Source: a bacterium (lineage in GTDB: Bacteria > Armatimonadota > Chthonomonadetes > Chthonomonadales > JAMCWF01). Taken from it: a stretch of 38,328 nt of DNA. The notes under the pieces were generated by a model. It was not told where the DNA came from, searched no databases, and worked only from the letters and a program-made list of their open reading frames with translations. Each line of letters opens with the position of its first letter. Positions within the stretch are counted from its first letter, which is position 1. Location of the stretch: assembly GCA_021842405.1 (NCBI GenBank), contig JAKBZR010000024.1, positions 1 through 38,328 on the forward strand. Direction: 5' to 3'. Position numbers and translations under genes: made by a program. Below, piece after piece: positions 1 to 7,216 of this stretch.

Positions 1-1234
1 CGGTGGCGCCCGGATCATTGGTGACTCGGATGCCGCGTGCAGCCGCCAGTGTCGGAGCGTTTACTAAATTGACCGGATCGGAAAGCATGGGCGTCAGCAA
101 GCCTTGCAGCACTGCGCGGGTGATGGGTGCCAGCGGCATCTCACCGAAGTGCCCCTGATAGAGTATCTCCATTTCTTGAATTGGGGTACCGCTACCGTCC
201 AGTTGTCGGGCAAGCTGCGTATGCAAACTGCCGATCTTGGTGCCCAATTCCAGATACGGTGCCGCTTCAGCCATCACCTCCGAGCTCAATGCGGGCATAT
301 TGACCGCGCTTCGAGGTTGCCTTCCCTGCAGCACATCAGCAATCTGTTCCGCGATATCAATCGCCACGTTGATCTGCGCCTCAGTGGTGGATGCGCCCAG
401 ATGCGGCGTTGTGATGACGGCATCGAGACCGCGAAGCGGATTGTCGGGCGCAATCGGCTCCTTCGAATAGACATCGAAGGCGGCGCCGGCGACCTTGCCC
501 GCTTTAATCGCTTCGACCAACGCCGCTTCATCCACGACCCCGCCCCGCGCGCAGTTAATGATTCTCACTCCATCTTTCATCATCGCAAGTTGAGGCGCCC
601 CGATCATATTGCGCGTTTCACTGTTGAATGGCACATGCAATGTGATGAAATCACTGACCCGATACAACTCCTCCAGCACAACCAATTCAACCCCCAGCAT
701 GCTGGCCTGCTCGTGGTTGGCGAAGGGATCATAAGCGATCACCTTCATCTCAAACGATTTTGCCCGTTTTGCGACCTCACGGCCGATCTTACCCAACCCG
801 ATAATTCCCAGCGTCTTGTCATAAACTTCGCTCCCGACAAAACTCTTCCGGTCCCATTTACCTTCCCGGATGCTGCGGTCGGCGTGCGGGATTTTGCGGG
901 CGAGCGAGAGCAACATCGCGACCGTCAGCTCGGCGGCGGCGATGGTGTTTCCCTCCGGCGAGTTGACCACCACGATGCCCTTTTCGGTCGCTTTGGGAAC
1001 ATCAATGTTGTCCACCCCCACCCCTGCCCGACCGATGATTCGCAATCGGGTTGCCGCCTCCAAGATATCGGCGGTGACCTTCGTTTCACTCCGGACCGCC
1101 AGCGCATCATAATGGCCGATAATCGCCCGAAGCTCATCGGCCGGCAGGCCGGTCTTCACATCCACCTCCGCGCACTTTTTGAGCAGTTCAATCCCCTCTT
1201 TTGCAATCGGATCGCTTACCAAAACCTTGGGCAT
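1..1234 (-). CDS. serA: D-3-phosphoglycerate dehydrogenase, C-terminus cut off by window edge
   Basis: Catalyses the first step of serine synthesis, NAD-dependent oxidation of 3-phosphoglycerate to 3-phosphohydroxypyruvate, in the cytoplasm. The minus-strand frame reads MPKVLVSDPIAKEGIELL from ATG at 1234. The Rossmann NAD motif GLGKIGREV lies near residues 144-152, followed by the substrate-domain signatures NCARGGVVDEAAL and HLGASTTEAQ with the catalytic His. About 411 codons are inside the window. The frame is still open at base 2 in the intermediate (ASB-type) domain, so the C-terminal part, probably with an ACT regulatory domain, is outside. The family is usually about 525 residues. A class V aminotransferase lies just upstream on the same strand, which fits the next pathway step. 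The start is supported by full-length alignment with family N-termini and a purine-rich stretch (GGAAAGGACGAGAGG) just upstream. Confidence 0.96.
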   Translation of the reverse strand, partial: MPKVLVSDPIAKEGIELLKKCAEVDVKTGLPADELRAIIGHYDALAVRSETKVTADILEAATRLRIIGRAGVGVDNIDVPKATEKGIVVVNSPEGNTIAAAELTVAMLLSLARKIPHADRSIREGKWDRKSFVGSEVYDKTLGIIGLGKIGREVAKRAKSFEMKVIAYDPFANHEQASMLGVELVVLEELYRVSDFITLHVPFNSETRNMIGAPQLAMMKDGVRIINCARGGVVDEAALVEAIKAGKVAGAAFDVYSKEPIAPDNPLRGLDAVITTPHLGASTTEAQINVAIDIAEQIADVLQGRQPRSAVNMPALSSEVMAEAAPYLELGTKIGSLHTQLARQLDGSGTPIQEMEILYQGHFGEMPLAPITRAVLQGLLTPMLSDPVNLVNAPTLAAARGIRVTNDPGAT

Positions 1235-1398
1235 TCCTCTCGTCCTTTCCCCGTTCAAATCTTGTTAAAGCCAGAACGTATCGAGCTTAATGGTTATATT
1301 CGACTGAATTATGATACAAAATGCTCTCCGGCAACCGCCTATGACCGCTCACCGGCGCCGTCGCCACAAGTTGTAATGTGGGTTTGTTGAGATGACAA

Positions 1399-1428
1399 AT
1401 TATAACGCATTTTATCGGCGGCTGTCTT
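1399..1428 (-). promoter_or_regulatory. Candidate sigma-70 promoter for serA
   Basis: Read on the minus strand, AAGACA (1423-1428) is followed after 18 bases by a perfect TATAAT (1399-1404). Transcription would start near 1392, giving a leader of roughly 160 nt before serA. The -10 is perfect but the -35 is only 4/6, so this is a plausible inference, not a certainty. Confidence 0.45.
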
Positions 1429-1442
1429 GACCGCCGAAAAGG

Positions 1443-1488
1443 AACCGCCGGGCATTCCCCATCGCAACTACGGGGAAGACCGGCGGTT
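1443..1488 (-). terminator. Stem-loop downstream of the aminotransferase gene
   Basis: AACCGCCGG (1443-1451) pairs with CCGGCGGTT (1480-1488), and TTCCCC (1455-1460) with GGGGAA (1472-1477), with small internal bulges and an 11-nt loop. On the minus strand it lies 24 bases past the aminotransferase stop and is followed by CCTTTTCGG, a short T-run. It is a reasonable but weak intrinsic terminator. Confidence 0.5.
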
Positions 1489-1511
1489 GTAGATCGTGGT
1501 GAATTGAAACT

Positions 1512-2660
1512 CTAGTCCAGGAAGACCTTCTGGGCGGCCGCTACACCAGCGCCCAGTTCCACTGGCCTGTCCATCACCGCCAGCGACATCTCCACCGCCG
1601 AAACGGCCGCGATTATGTCCATCTTATCCACCCAGCCTAGATGCCCGATTCGAAAGATGATCGGCTCCAGATTCTGCTGGCCGCCCGCCAGCACCACCCC
1701 GAACTGATCCCGCGCCACCTTCCGCAGGTCCTTCGGCGCAATCCCCTCTGGAGCGCAAACGGCGGTAACCGATTGGCTGGCACAGGAATCGTCGGCCAGA
1801 AGCGGTAATTTCAGGGCGCGCATCGCGGCACGGGTTGCGGCCGCCAGTTGTTTATGCCGGGCAAACGTCGCTTCCGGGCCTTCCCGCTCGAGAATGGAAA
1901 GGGCTTGTGAAAGGGCATAAATGAGCGAAACGGCCGGTGTCCAAGGTGTTTGGTCTTTTTCATACGATTTTTTCATTGCAGCAAAATCGTAGAAAAACCG
2001 TGACCCTTTGCACCGGGCGTTTACCTCCCAAGCGCGTTGGCTGACCGATAAGAAGGTCATTCCAGGCGGTATCATCCAGGCTTTCTGCGAGCCAGAGATC
2101 ACGACATCCAACCCCCAATCATCGGTGTGAAGCGGAGAGGCGATCATGCCGCTGATGGCATCCACCAAAATCAGGGCGTTTGTAGGACGAATCACATCGG
2201 CCAACTCCTTGATATCGTTCAGCACACCGGTTGAGGTTTCATTGTGGGTAAGCAAAACGATCTTCAAATCGCTCAGGTCCGGCTGCGATATCCGCTCAGC
2301 CACCACTTTGGGGTCGGCCGGCTTGCCCCATTCAAAATCGAGCTTCACCACGTCCGCGCCGAAGGCTTGAGCGATTTTAGCAAACCGGTCACCGAAAACC
2401 CCCACGCTCACCGATAGGACTTTATCGCCCGGCGAAACCACATTGGCGATTGCCGCCTCCAGGCCACCGGTACCGGACGAAGGAAAAATAAATACATCCT
2501 CCTCCGTGTTGAAGATTCGCTTCAGTGAGGTGGTGCATCTGCGCTGTAGCTCGGCGAACTCCGCACCACGGTGGTTGATCATAGGGCGAGCCATCGCAGC
2601 AAGGACAGACGGGGGGATCGGCGTAGGGCCGGGTATCATTAATATCTGTTTTTCTTCCAT
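1512..2660 (-). CDS. Class V PLP aminotransferase (alanine-glyoxylate / serine-pyruvate type; possible phosphoserine aminotransferase)
   Basis: A pyridoxal-phosphate aminotransferase of the alanine-glyoxylate/serine-pyruvate family. The 382-residue product is full length for the family. It begins MEEKQILMIPGPTPIPP, the typical family N-terminus, and has the PLP-binding Lys at about residue 193 in SGSQKAWMIPPGM. Start ATG 2660 is chosen because AAGGAGATC lies directly upstream; an in-frame start at 2726 would lack the family N-terminus and overlap a palindromic operator-like site. It lies immediately upstream of serA on the same strand with no serC in view. By analogy with other bacteria where such an enzyme sits next to serA, it may supply the phosphoserine aminotransferase step. 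That role is inference; glyoxylate transamination is the alternative. Confidence 0.9.
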   Translation of the reverse strand: MEEKQILMIPGPTPIPPSVLAAMARPMINHRGAEFAELQRRCTTSLKRIFNTEEDVFIFPSSGTGGLEAAIANVVSPGDKVLSVSVGVFGDRFAKIAQAFGADVVKLDFEWGKPADPKVVAERISQPDLSDLKIVLLTHNETSTGVLNDIKELADVIRPTNALILVDAISGMIASPLHTDDWGLDVVISGSQKAWMIPPGMTFLSVSQRAWEVNARCKGSRFFYDFAAMKKSYEKDQTPWTPAVSLIYALSQALSILEREGPEATFARHKQLAAATRAAMRALKLPLLADDSCASQSVTAVCAPEGIAPKDLRKVARDQFGVVLAGGQQNLEPIIFRIGHLGWVDKMDIIAAVSAVEMSLAVMDRPVELGAGVAAAQKVFLD

Positions 2661-2704
2661 GTGATCTCCTTCACGCGCGCCGGTCAAAGCCGGCAACTCA
2701 CTTT

Positions 2705-2718
2705 GTGCAATTTTGCAC
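2705..2718. promoter_or_regulatory. Operator-like perfect palindrome in the aminotransferase leader
   Basis: GTGCAA-TT-TTGCAC is a perfect 14-base inverted repeat. It lies about 13 bases downstream of the candidate -10 box and about 45 bases before the start codon, where a repressor would block transcription. The regulator is unknown. Confidence 0.4.
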
Positions 2719-2730
2719 GAATACAATCTT

Positions 2731-2760
2731 ATATTACTCCAATCGCCTCTCTTAAGTCAA
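2731..2760 (-). promoter_or_regulatory. Sigma-70 promoter for the aminotransferase gene
   Basis: On the minus strand TTGACT (2755-2760) is followed after 18 bases by TAATAT (2731-2736). Predicted start of transcription is about 2724, with the palindrome at 2705-2718 directly downstream. It lies between recO and the aminotransferase, so the latter need not depend on recO transcription. Confidence 0.6.
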
Positions 2761-2869
2761 TCGAAGCGAGCCGATTTACGAATAGGCGAGCAATAATATC
2801 ATCAGCCAAACTCATCACTTCAACCGAATCTCGGCGCTCATTTCAACCCCATGCATCTCGGTAAACGAT

Positions 2870-3691
2870 TCAAAATTCGGCCGGAAAGCTTCTAGCGCCG
2901 GTATGGGGTTGGCTTGCTGGGATACCCTTTTCTCTTTTCATCTGAAGCGAATCGAGAAATTCCCGGCTTCGGGGCAAGCGGTCCAGCCGACCATACAGGG
3001 TTGGGGTTAATGCGCGTTTGACCTGACTGATGATCGCAGGCTGAATTGGGTGCGAAAGCAAGTCATGCAGCTCGGTGCAGAGCATCAAGGCGATCGCCTG
3101 CTTGACCTCATCGTTCAATCGAATTCGGTCCGATGATTGAGACCGATCCTTTTCGCAAAGCACGCCGCCCACCGATGGACTGTAGTAATCCGTCCCCTGA
3201 CCGTTTAGCTTTAATCCGCACAAGGCACAGCGGTCGAGCGCCGGCTCATAACCCAGCGCAGCCAGCGATTTCATCTCATAGGCGCGCATGATGAGGTCGG
3301 TTCGCTCCGGGTGAAGTTGAACGAGATAGAGCGCGGAAAGCAGCTCGTCGTAAAGCACCGGTTGGGCCGCCCGCTCCTCGCTCAGTATGCATGCCGTTAA
3401 ATCACAAAGGTAGGTGGCGCACATTAACGTTTCGAAGTCGCCGCGAAGGGTTGGAAATGTCTCTCGCACCTCGCATTGACTGATTACGTCGAGCGATTTT
3501 CCGGTCGCCATCAATAATCGAGCCACGGTGAAAGGCTCGGTTGCGCCGCTGAGCCGGCTGGTCGGCCTCCTCGATCCCTTAGCGACCGCCGAGATCCGGC
3601 CGTGCTCACGGGTGAACAGGGTCACGATCCGGTCGGTTTCGCCGAGATCAATCCGGTGCAGCACAATGGCGTTCGCATTATAAAGCGGAAT
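2870..3691 (-). CDS. recO: DNA repair protein RecO, probably initiated at an ATT codon
   Basis: RecO helps load RecA onto SSB-coated single-stranded DNA in the RecFOR pathway. The OB-fold N-terminus reads LYNANAIVLHRIDLGETDRI, then FTREHGRISAVAKGSRRP. The central zinc-site region has CALCGLKL and a later GGVLCEKD. At about 273 residues it is normal in length. The family N-terminus (MPLYx..AIVLR) continues nine codons upstream of the first GTG (3664) to an ATT codon at 3691-3689. This ATT is preceded by AAGGGGAGG at good spacing, and an in-frame TGA stop lies seven codons further up with no ATG, GTG or TTG between. ATT is therefore the likeliest start; GTG 3664 would delete the first beta strand and has no Shine-Dalgarno. 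The gene is divergent from zwf. Confidence 0.9.
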   Translation of the reverse strand: MPLYNANAIVLHRIDLGETDRIVTLFTREHGRISAVAKGSRRPTSRLSGATEPFTVARLLMATGKSLDVISQCEVRETFPTLRGDFETLMCATYLCDLTACILSEERAAQPVLYDELLSALYLVQLHPERTDLIMRAYEMKSLAALGYEPALDRCALCGLKLNGQGTDYYSPSVGGVLCEKDRSQSSDRIRLNDEVKQAIALMLCTELHDLLSHPIQPAIISQVKRALTPTLYGRLDRLPRSREFLDSLQMKREKGIPASQPHTGARSFPAEF

Positions 3692-3952
3692 GGTAAGCCT
3701 CCCCTTCTTCCATCAGGCGTCCAAACGGCACTCATCGAATTCGCAATTGGAACTCACTGCCGATTGAGCGCGATAAATTACCATCTCGGCCAAACAATTT
3801 GCCGCTTATACCCCGTTGAGGCATCGCTCGGATCCTCTTTCCGTGGTATTACTATACCAGCTTCTATATCCCACTTGATGGGGCGCCACCGGTATCGCAG
3901 CCTTTTGTTGATCCGGCTTCTTCGCCGTTAATCCACGCTGAGGAGAATGAAT

Positions 3953-5503
3953 ATGGCTGAAAAATTGGAAAACCCACCGCAAACGGAAAATTCCGTCACA
4001 CCACCTTCCCAATATCTGCCTCCGTGCGCCATCGTGCTTTTCGGCGCGACCGGTGACTTGACCCGCCGCAAGCTGATTCCCGCCTTCTTCAGTCTGTACC
4101 GCCAGAATCAACTGCCTAAACAAATGGTCATCCTGGCCTTTGCCCGAAAGACAAAGACCGACGATACGTTTCGGAACGATCTCTATGAGGCGTTGCAAGA
4201 GTTTGCACCCGATTTAGCGACCGATCTCACCGGTTGGAGCGCGTTTGAACAACATCTGTTCTACCTCCAATCTCAACTGGATGACCCGGAAGGCTACCTC
4301 CGATTAAATCAGCAACTGCTTGAAATGGATAAATCCCATCAGTTACAGGGAAACCGCCTCTTTTACCTGGCGACCCCGCCGGAGCTGTTCATACCGGTTA
4401 TTCGCCGCATCAAAGGCGCCGGCCTATCCCAAATCCCATCACCGGGTGGGCCGTGGACGCGAATCGTGGTCGAAAAACCGTTTGGGTTTGACCTGCCATC
4501 TTCTCAAGAGCTGGATCGAGAGCTGAAAAATGTCTTCGCCGAGGAGCAGATATTTCGGATTGACCACTACCTTGGAAAGGAGACGGTTCAAAATATCTTG
4601 GCCCTCCGATTCGCGAATCGCCTTTTTGAGCTGATGTGGAGTCAGCAGCACATTGACAACGTGCAGATTACCGTCGCTGAGACTCTGGGTATGGAGGGGC
4701 GGGCGGCCTATTTCGACACAGTCGGCATCTTACGCGACATGGGCCAAAACCATGCTTTGCAGATTCTATCCTTGATTGCGATGGAACCACCGGTCAACCT
4801 GCAGGCCGATGCAATCCGCGACGAAAAGGTGAAGGTGCTCCACTCCATACGGCCGATTCAGGTGCATGAGGTCACGAAATATACCACCCGAGCCCGCTAT
4901 ACGGCCGGCCGGATCGGCGATGTGGAGGTCGTTGGGTACCGCGATGAGCCGGGCGTCAGACCCAATTCGGCCACCGAGACCTACGCCGCCCTGATGCTCT
5001 CGATTGATAACTGGCGGTGGGCTGGCGTGCCCTTTTACGTCCGGGTGGGTAAGCGGTTGCCGAAGCGGTACACCGGTGTCTCCATCGTTTTGAAAAACAT
5101 CCCCGATGTGCTGTACGCCCGCCTGGACTGCGCTGACGTGGAATCCAACGTGCTGACCCTCCGGATTCAGCCCAACGAGGGCGTTTCATTAAGGATGAGC
5201 GCCAAAGAGCCAGGCCCCGGCATTCTGATCAAGCCGGTTGAAATGGATTTTGCCTATCAAGAAACGTTCGGCAAACCGATACCGGATGCCTATCAGCGCC
5301 TGCTGGTGGATGCCATTGCCGGAGATCCATCCCTTTTTGCCCGCGGCGATGAGGTGGAGGCGGCATGGAGACTGATTACACCGATCTTGAACAACTGGAC
5401 CGCCAGTTCAGTAGGATTATGCGAATACCCGGCCGGTGCTTGGGGACCGCCAATAACCGACAAGGACTCTCAATTCCGCACCCTCCAGTGGATCAATCCA
5501 TGA
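3953..5503 (+). CDS. zwf: Glucose-6-phosphate 1-dehydrogenase
   Basis: Oxidises glucose-6-phosphate to 6-phosphogluconolactone with NADP, the entry to the oxidative pentose phosphate pathway. The 516-residue product carries the nucleotide-binding motif GATGDLTRRK at residues 31-40, the EKPFG motif, and the active-site signature RIDHYLGKE at 202-210 with the catalytic His region. The C-terminal domain is complete, including the DAIAGDPSLFARGDEVEAAW region. Two in-frame ATGs exist at 3947 and 3953. The second is preferred because GAGGAG at 3940-3945 is seven bases before it but only one base before the first. No pgl or gnd gene adjoins, so it appears to be a single-gene unit. No regulatory site was recognised with confidence. 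Confidence 0.96.
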   Translation: MAEKLENPPQTENSVTPPSQYLPPCAIVLFGATGDLTRRKLIPAFFSLYRQNQLPKQMVILAFARKTKTDDTFRNDLYEALQEFAPDLATDLTGWSAFEQHLFYLQSQLDDPEGYLRLNQQLLEMDKSHQLQGNRLFYLATPPELFIPVIRRIKGAGLSQIPSPGGPWTRIVVEKPFGFDLPSSQELDRELKNVFAEEQIFRIDHYLGKETVQNILALRFANRLFELMWSQQHIDNVQITVAETLGMEGRAAYFDTVGILRDMGQNHALQILSLIAMEPPVNLQADAIRDEKVKVLHSIRPIQVHEVTKYTTRARYTAGRIGDVEVVGYRDEPGVRPNSATETYAALMLSIDNWRWAGVPFYVRVGKRLPKRYTGVSIVLKNIPDVLYARLDCADVESNVLTLRIQPNEGVSLRMSAKEPGPGILIKPVEMDFAYQETFGKPIPDAYQRLLVDAIAGDPSLFARGDEVEAAWRLITPILNNWTASSVGLCEYPAGAWGPPITDKDSQFRTLQWINP

Positions 5504-5649
5504 TAACTGCACTAGAATCCCAGTAGATAGAGATGCTCCCCATTAAAATTTCTACTATCCGCCTCTTTCTCGGTCCGGGTCAATGGGAAATATTACCTAT
5601 TGTAACGGCCATCATCCAGCGGTTATCTTATAAAGACAAATAACGAGGG

Positions 5650-5680
5650 TTGACAACCATGCGCCATCGAGTGGTATAAT
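5650..5680 (+). promoter_or_regulatory. Promoter for sat
   Basis: TTGACA (5650-5655) and TATAAT (5675-5680) are both perfect consensus boxes, with a slightly long 19-base spacer. Transcription would begin near 5687, leaving a leader of about 60 nt that contains an inverted repeat at 5692-5711. Confidence 0.65.
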
Positions 5681-5691
5681 GCGCATACTTT

Positions 5692-5711
5692 ACTAAATGT
5701 ATCAATTTAGT
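5692..5711. promoter_or_regulatory. Inverted repeat at the start of the sat leader
   Basis: ACTAAAT-GTATCA-ATTTAGT is a perfect 7-base inverted repeat with a 6-base spacer. It begins 12 bases after the -10 box, a position typical for a repressor operator. It could instead form a weak RNA hairpin. A related sequence starting ACTAAATTTAGT is at 33734. Confidence 0.4.
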
Positions 5712-5749
5712 CATATTATACATCACCACCTATCAAAGGAGCCGATTCA

Positions 5750-6904
5750 ATGCCGGAAACTATCCCCCCTTACGGGGGCGCGCTGATTGACCGCCGCGCT
5801 AGCGAAGAGCAGAAAAATAATCTGCGGGAAACCGCATCAACCCTGAAAAGGATTGCCCTAAATCAGCGGCAGATATCAGACCTTGAGCTGATTGCAATTG
5901 GTGCAGCAAGTCCATTGACCGGATACATGGGCCGAGCTGACTATCGCTCCACCGTTCAGGATATGCACCTCACCAGTGGTTTGCCCTGGACCATACCGAT
6001 TACGCTGGCCGTCGGGCGCGATAAGGCGCCGTCCGAAGGTGAAAATGTAGCGCTGACGGACGACTCGGGCGCACTGCTGGCTGTGATGGACGTGCAGGAC
6101 GTCTTTGACTACGATAAGCAGAGCGAAGCTCAAAACGTATTCCGCACCACCGATGAAAAGCATCCCGGCGTGGCCGCGTTATACGCTCAGGGCGATCTGC
6201 TCATCGGCGGCCCGATCCATCTGCTGGAGCTTCCGCAACATGCCGATTTCCCTCACTACTACCTTTCGCCGGCCCAGACTCGTGCCGCTTTCGCCGAGCG
6301 AGGATGGCGAACTGTGGTCGGCTTCCAGACGCGAAACCCGGTTCATCGCGCCCACGAGTACATTCAAAAGGTTGCCTTGGAGATTGTGGATGGCTTGTTG
6401 CTGCATCCGTTGGTAGGGGAGACCAAATCCGACGATATCCCCGCCGATGTTCGGATGCGCTGCTACGAGGCGCTGTTGAAAAACTACTATCCGGTCGACC
6501 GCGTGCTGCTTTCGGTCAACCCGGCCGCGATGCGCTACGCCGGTCCTAGAGAGGCGATCTTTCACGCAATCGTCCGGCGGAACTATGGCTGCACTCATTT
6601 TATCGTGGGCCGCGACCATGCCGGCGTCGGATCCTATTACGGCACCTATGACGCGCAGCGGATTTTCAGCGAATTCGATCCCCATGCACTGGGCATTACG
6701 CCGCTCTTCTTTGAGCATACGTTTTACTGCCGAATCTGCGCCGGCATGGCATCCAGCAAAACCTGCCCCCATTCCGCCGAGAACCACGTTTCCTTGTCGG
6801 GGACCAAAGTCCGGGCGATGCTGGCGGCCGGTGAGATGCCCCCCTCCGAATTCAGCCGCCCGGAGGTGGCGAGCATTTTGATAGAGGCAGCGCGTGGTCA
6901 ATAG
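5750..6904 (+). CDS. sat: Sulfate adenylyltransferase (ATP sulfurylase)
   Basis: Activates sulfate with ATP to adenosine 5'-phosphosulfate, the first step of sulfate reduction. The 384-residue single-chain type shows the catalytic [11 protein letters not shown] motif at residues 193-203, [12 protein letters not shown] from 287, and the C-terminal FYCRICAGM...CPH stretch that resembles a metal site (Cys327, Cys330, Cys339, His341) found in the homo-oligomeric bacterial/archaeal form. There is no APS kinase fusion. Start ATG 5750 has AAAGGAG upstream. A siroheme reductase follows on the same strand after a 312-base gap, so the pair probably serves sulfur assimilation, though an APS or PAPS reductase is not in the window. 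Confidence 0.95.
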   Translation: MPETIPPYGGALIDRRASEEQKNNLRETASTLKRIALNQRQISDLELIAIGAASPLTGYMGRADYRSTVQDMHLTSGLPWTIPITLAVGRDKAPSEGENVALTDDSGALLAVMDVQDVFDYDKQSEAQNVFRTTDEKHPGVAALYAQGDLLIGGPIHLLELPQHADFPHYYLSPAQTRAAFAERGWRTVVGFQTRNPVHRAHEYIQKVALEIVDGLLLHPLVGETKSDDIPADVRMRCYEALLKNYYPVDRVLLSVNPAAMRYAGPREAIFHAIVRRNYGCTHFIVGRDHAGVGSYYGTYDAQRIFSEFDPHALGITPLFFEHTFYCRICAGMASSKTCPHSAENHVSLSGTKVRAMLAAGEMPPSEFSRPEVASILIEAARGQ

Positions 6905-6939
6905 AAAAACGGAAGTGACATGTTATCGGAAATGTAAGA

Positions 6940-7147
6940 GTTCAGTTTTATGGGAGTGATTTGTGGCAGGATTGATCGCCCCCCCATCCCAGCCTTCCCC
7001 CACAAGGGGGGAAGGTGTCTTTGCGAGCGAAGCGAAGCAATCTCATTCACCAGCCCTCTCCCAACATGGGGAAAAAGAGTTGCCTGCCTGGCGGCAGACA
7101 GGTAGTGAGGGCTTCCTGCTTAAATTGCCCAGAGAACTGAGCTCATT
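6940..7147 (+). repeat. MITE-like dispersed repeat, copy A
   Basis: Fills most of the 312-base sat-reductase gap. The left end GTTCAGTTTTATGGGAGTGA (6940-6959) is matched, inverted and imperfect, by AAATTGCCCAGAGAACTGAG (7122-7141). Between them lie a C-rich/G-rich hairpin (CTTCCCCC...GGGGGGAAG), the tract GCGAGCGAAGCGAAGCAATC and a hairpin CCTGCCTG...CAGACAGG. Related sequences occur inverted at 12046-12225 and direct at 31146-31281. There is no coding capacity. It could also act as a transcript-stabilising or terminating structure between sat and the reductase. Confidence 0.65.
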
Positions 7148-7216
7148 CTCGGAAATTGAACTTACACTTACATTCGATTAAACCCCTTTTTTGAAAGGGC
7201 GTTTGGAGAGTTTACA

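Noticed and set aside
104-1390. Long plus-strand open frame of 428 codons
   Set aside because: It is the antisense shadow of serA, whose minus-strand frame gives a full conserved enzyme; the plus frame has no family motifs and no ribosome site.
3680-3714. ATG out of frame just upstream of recO as its true start
   Set aside because: That ATG reads MEEGEAYHSAL then stop; using it for recO would need a frameshift, while the ATT start keeps the conserved N-terminus.
5504-5749. Sulfur-responsive riboswitch (SAM-type) in front of sat
   Set aside because: No conserved SAM or related aptamer elements seen; the spacer contains only a promoter and a short inverted repeat.
6179-6901. Minus-strand frame of 240 codons under sat
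   Set aside because: Antisense to sat, no recognisable domain, poor start context.
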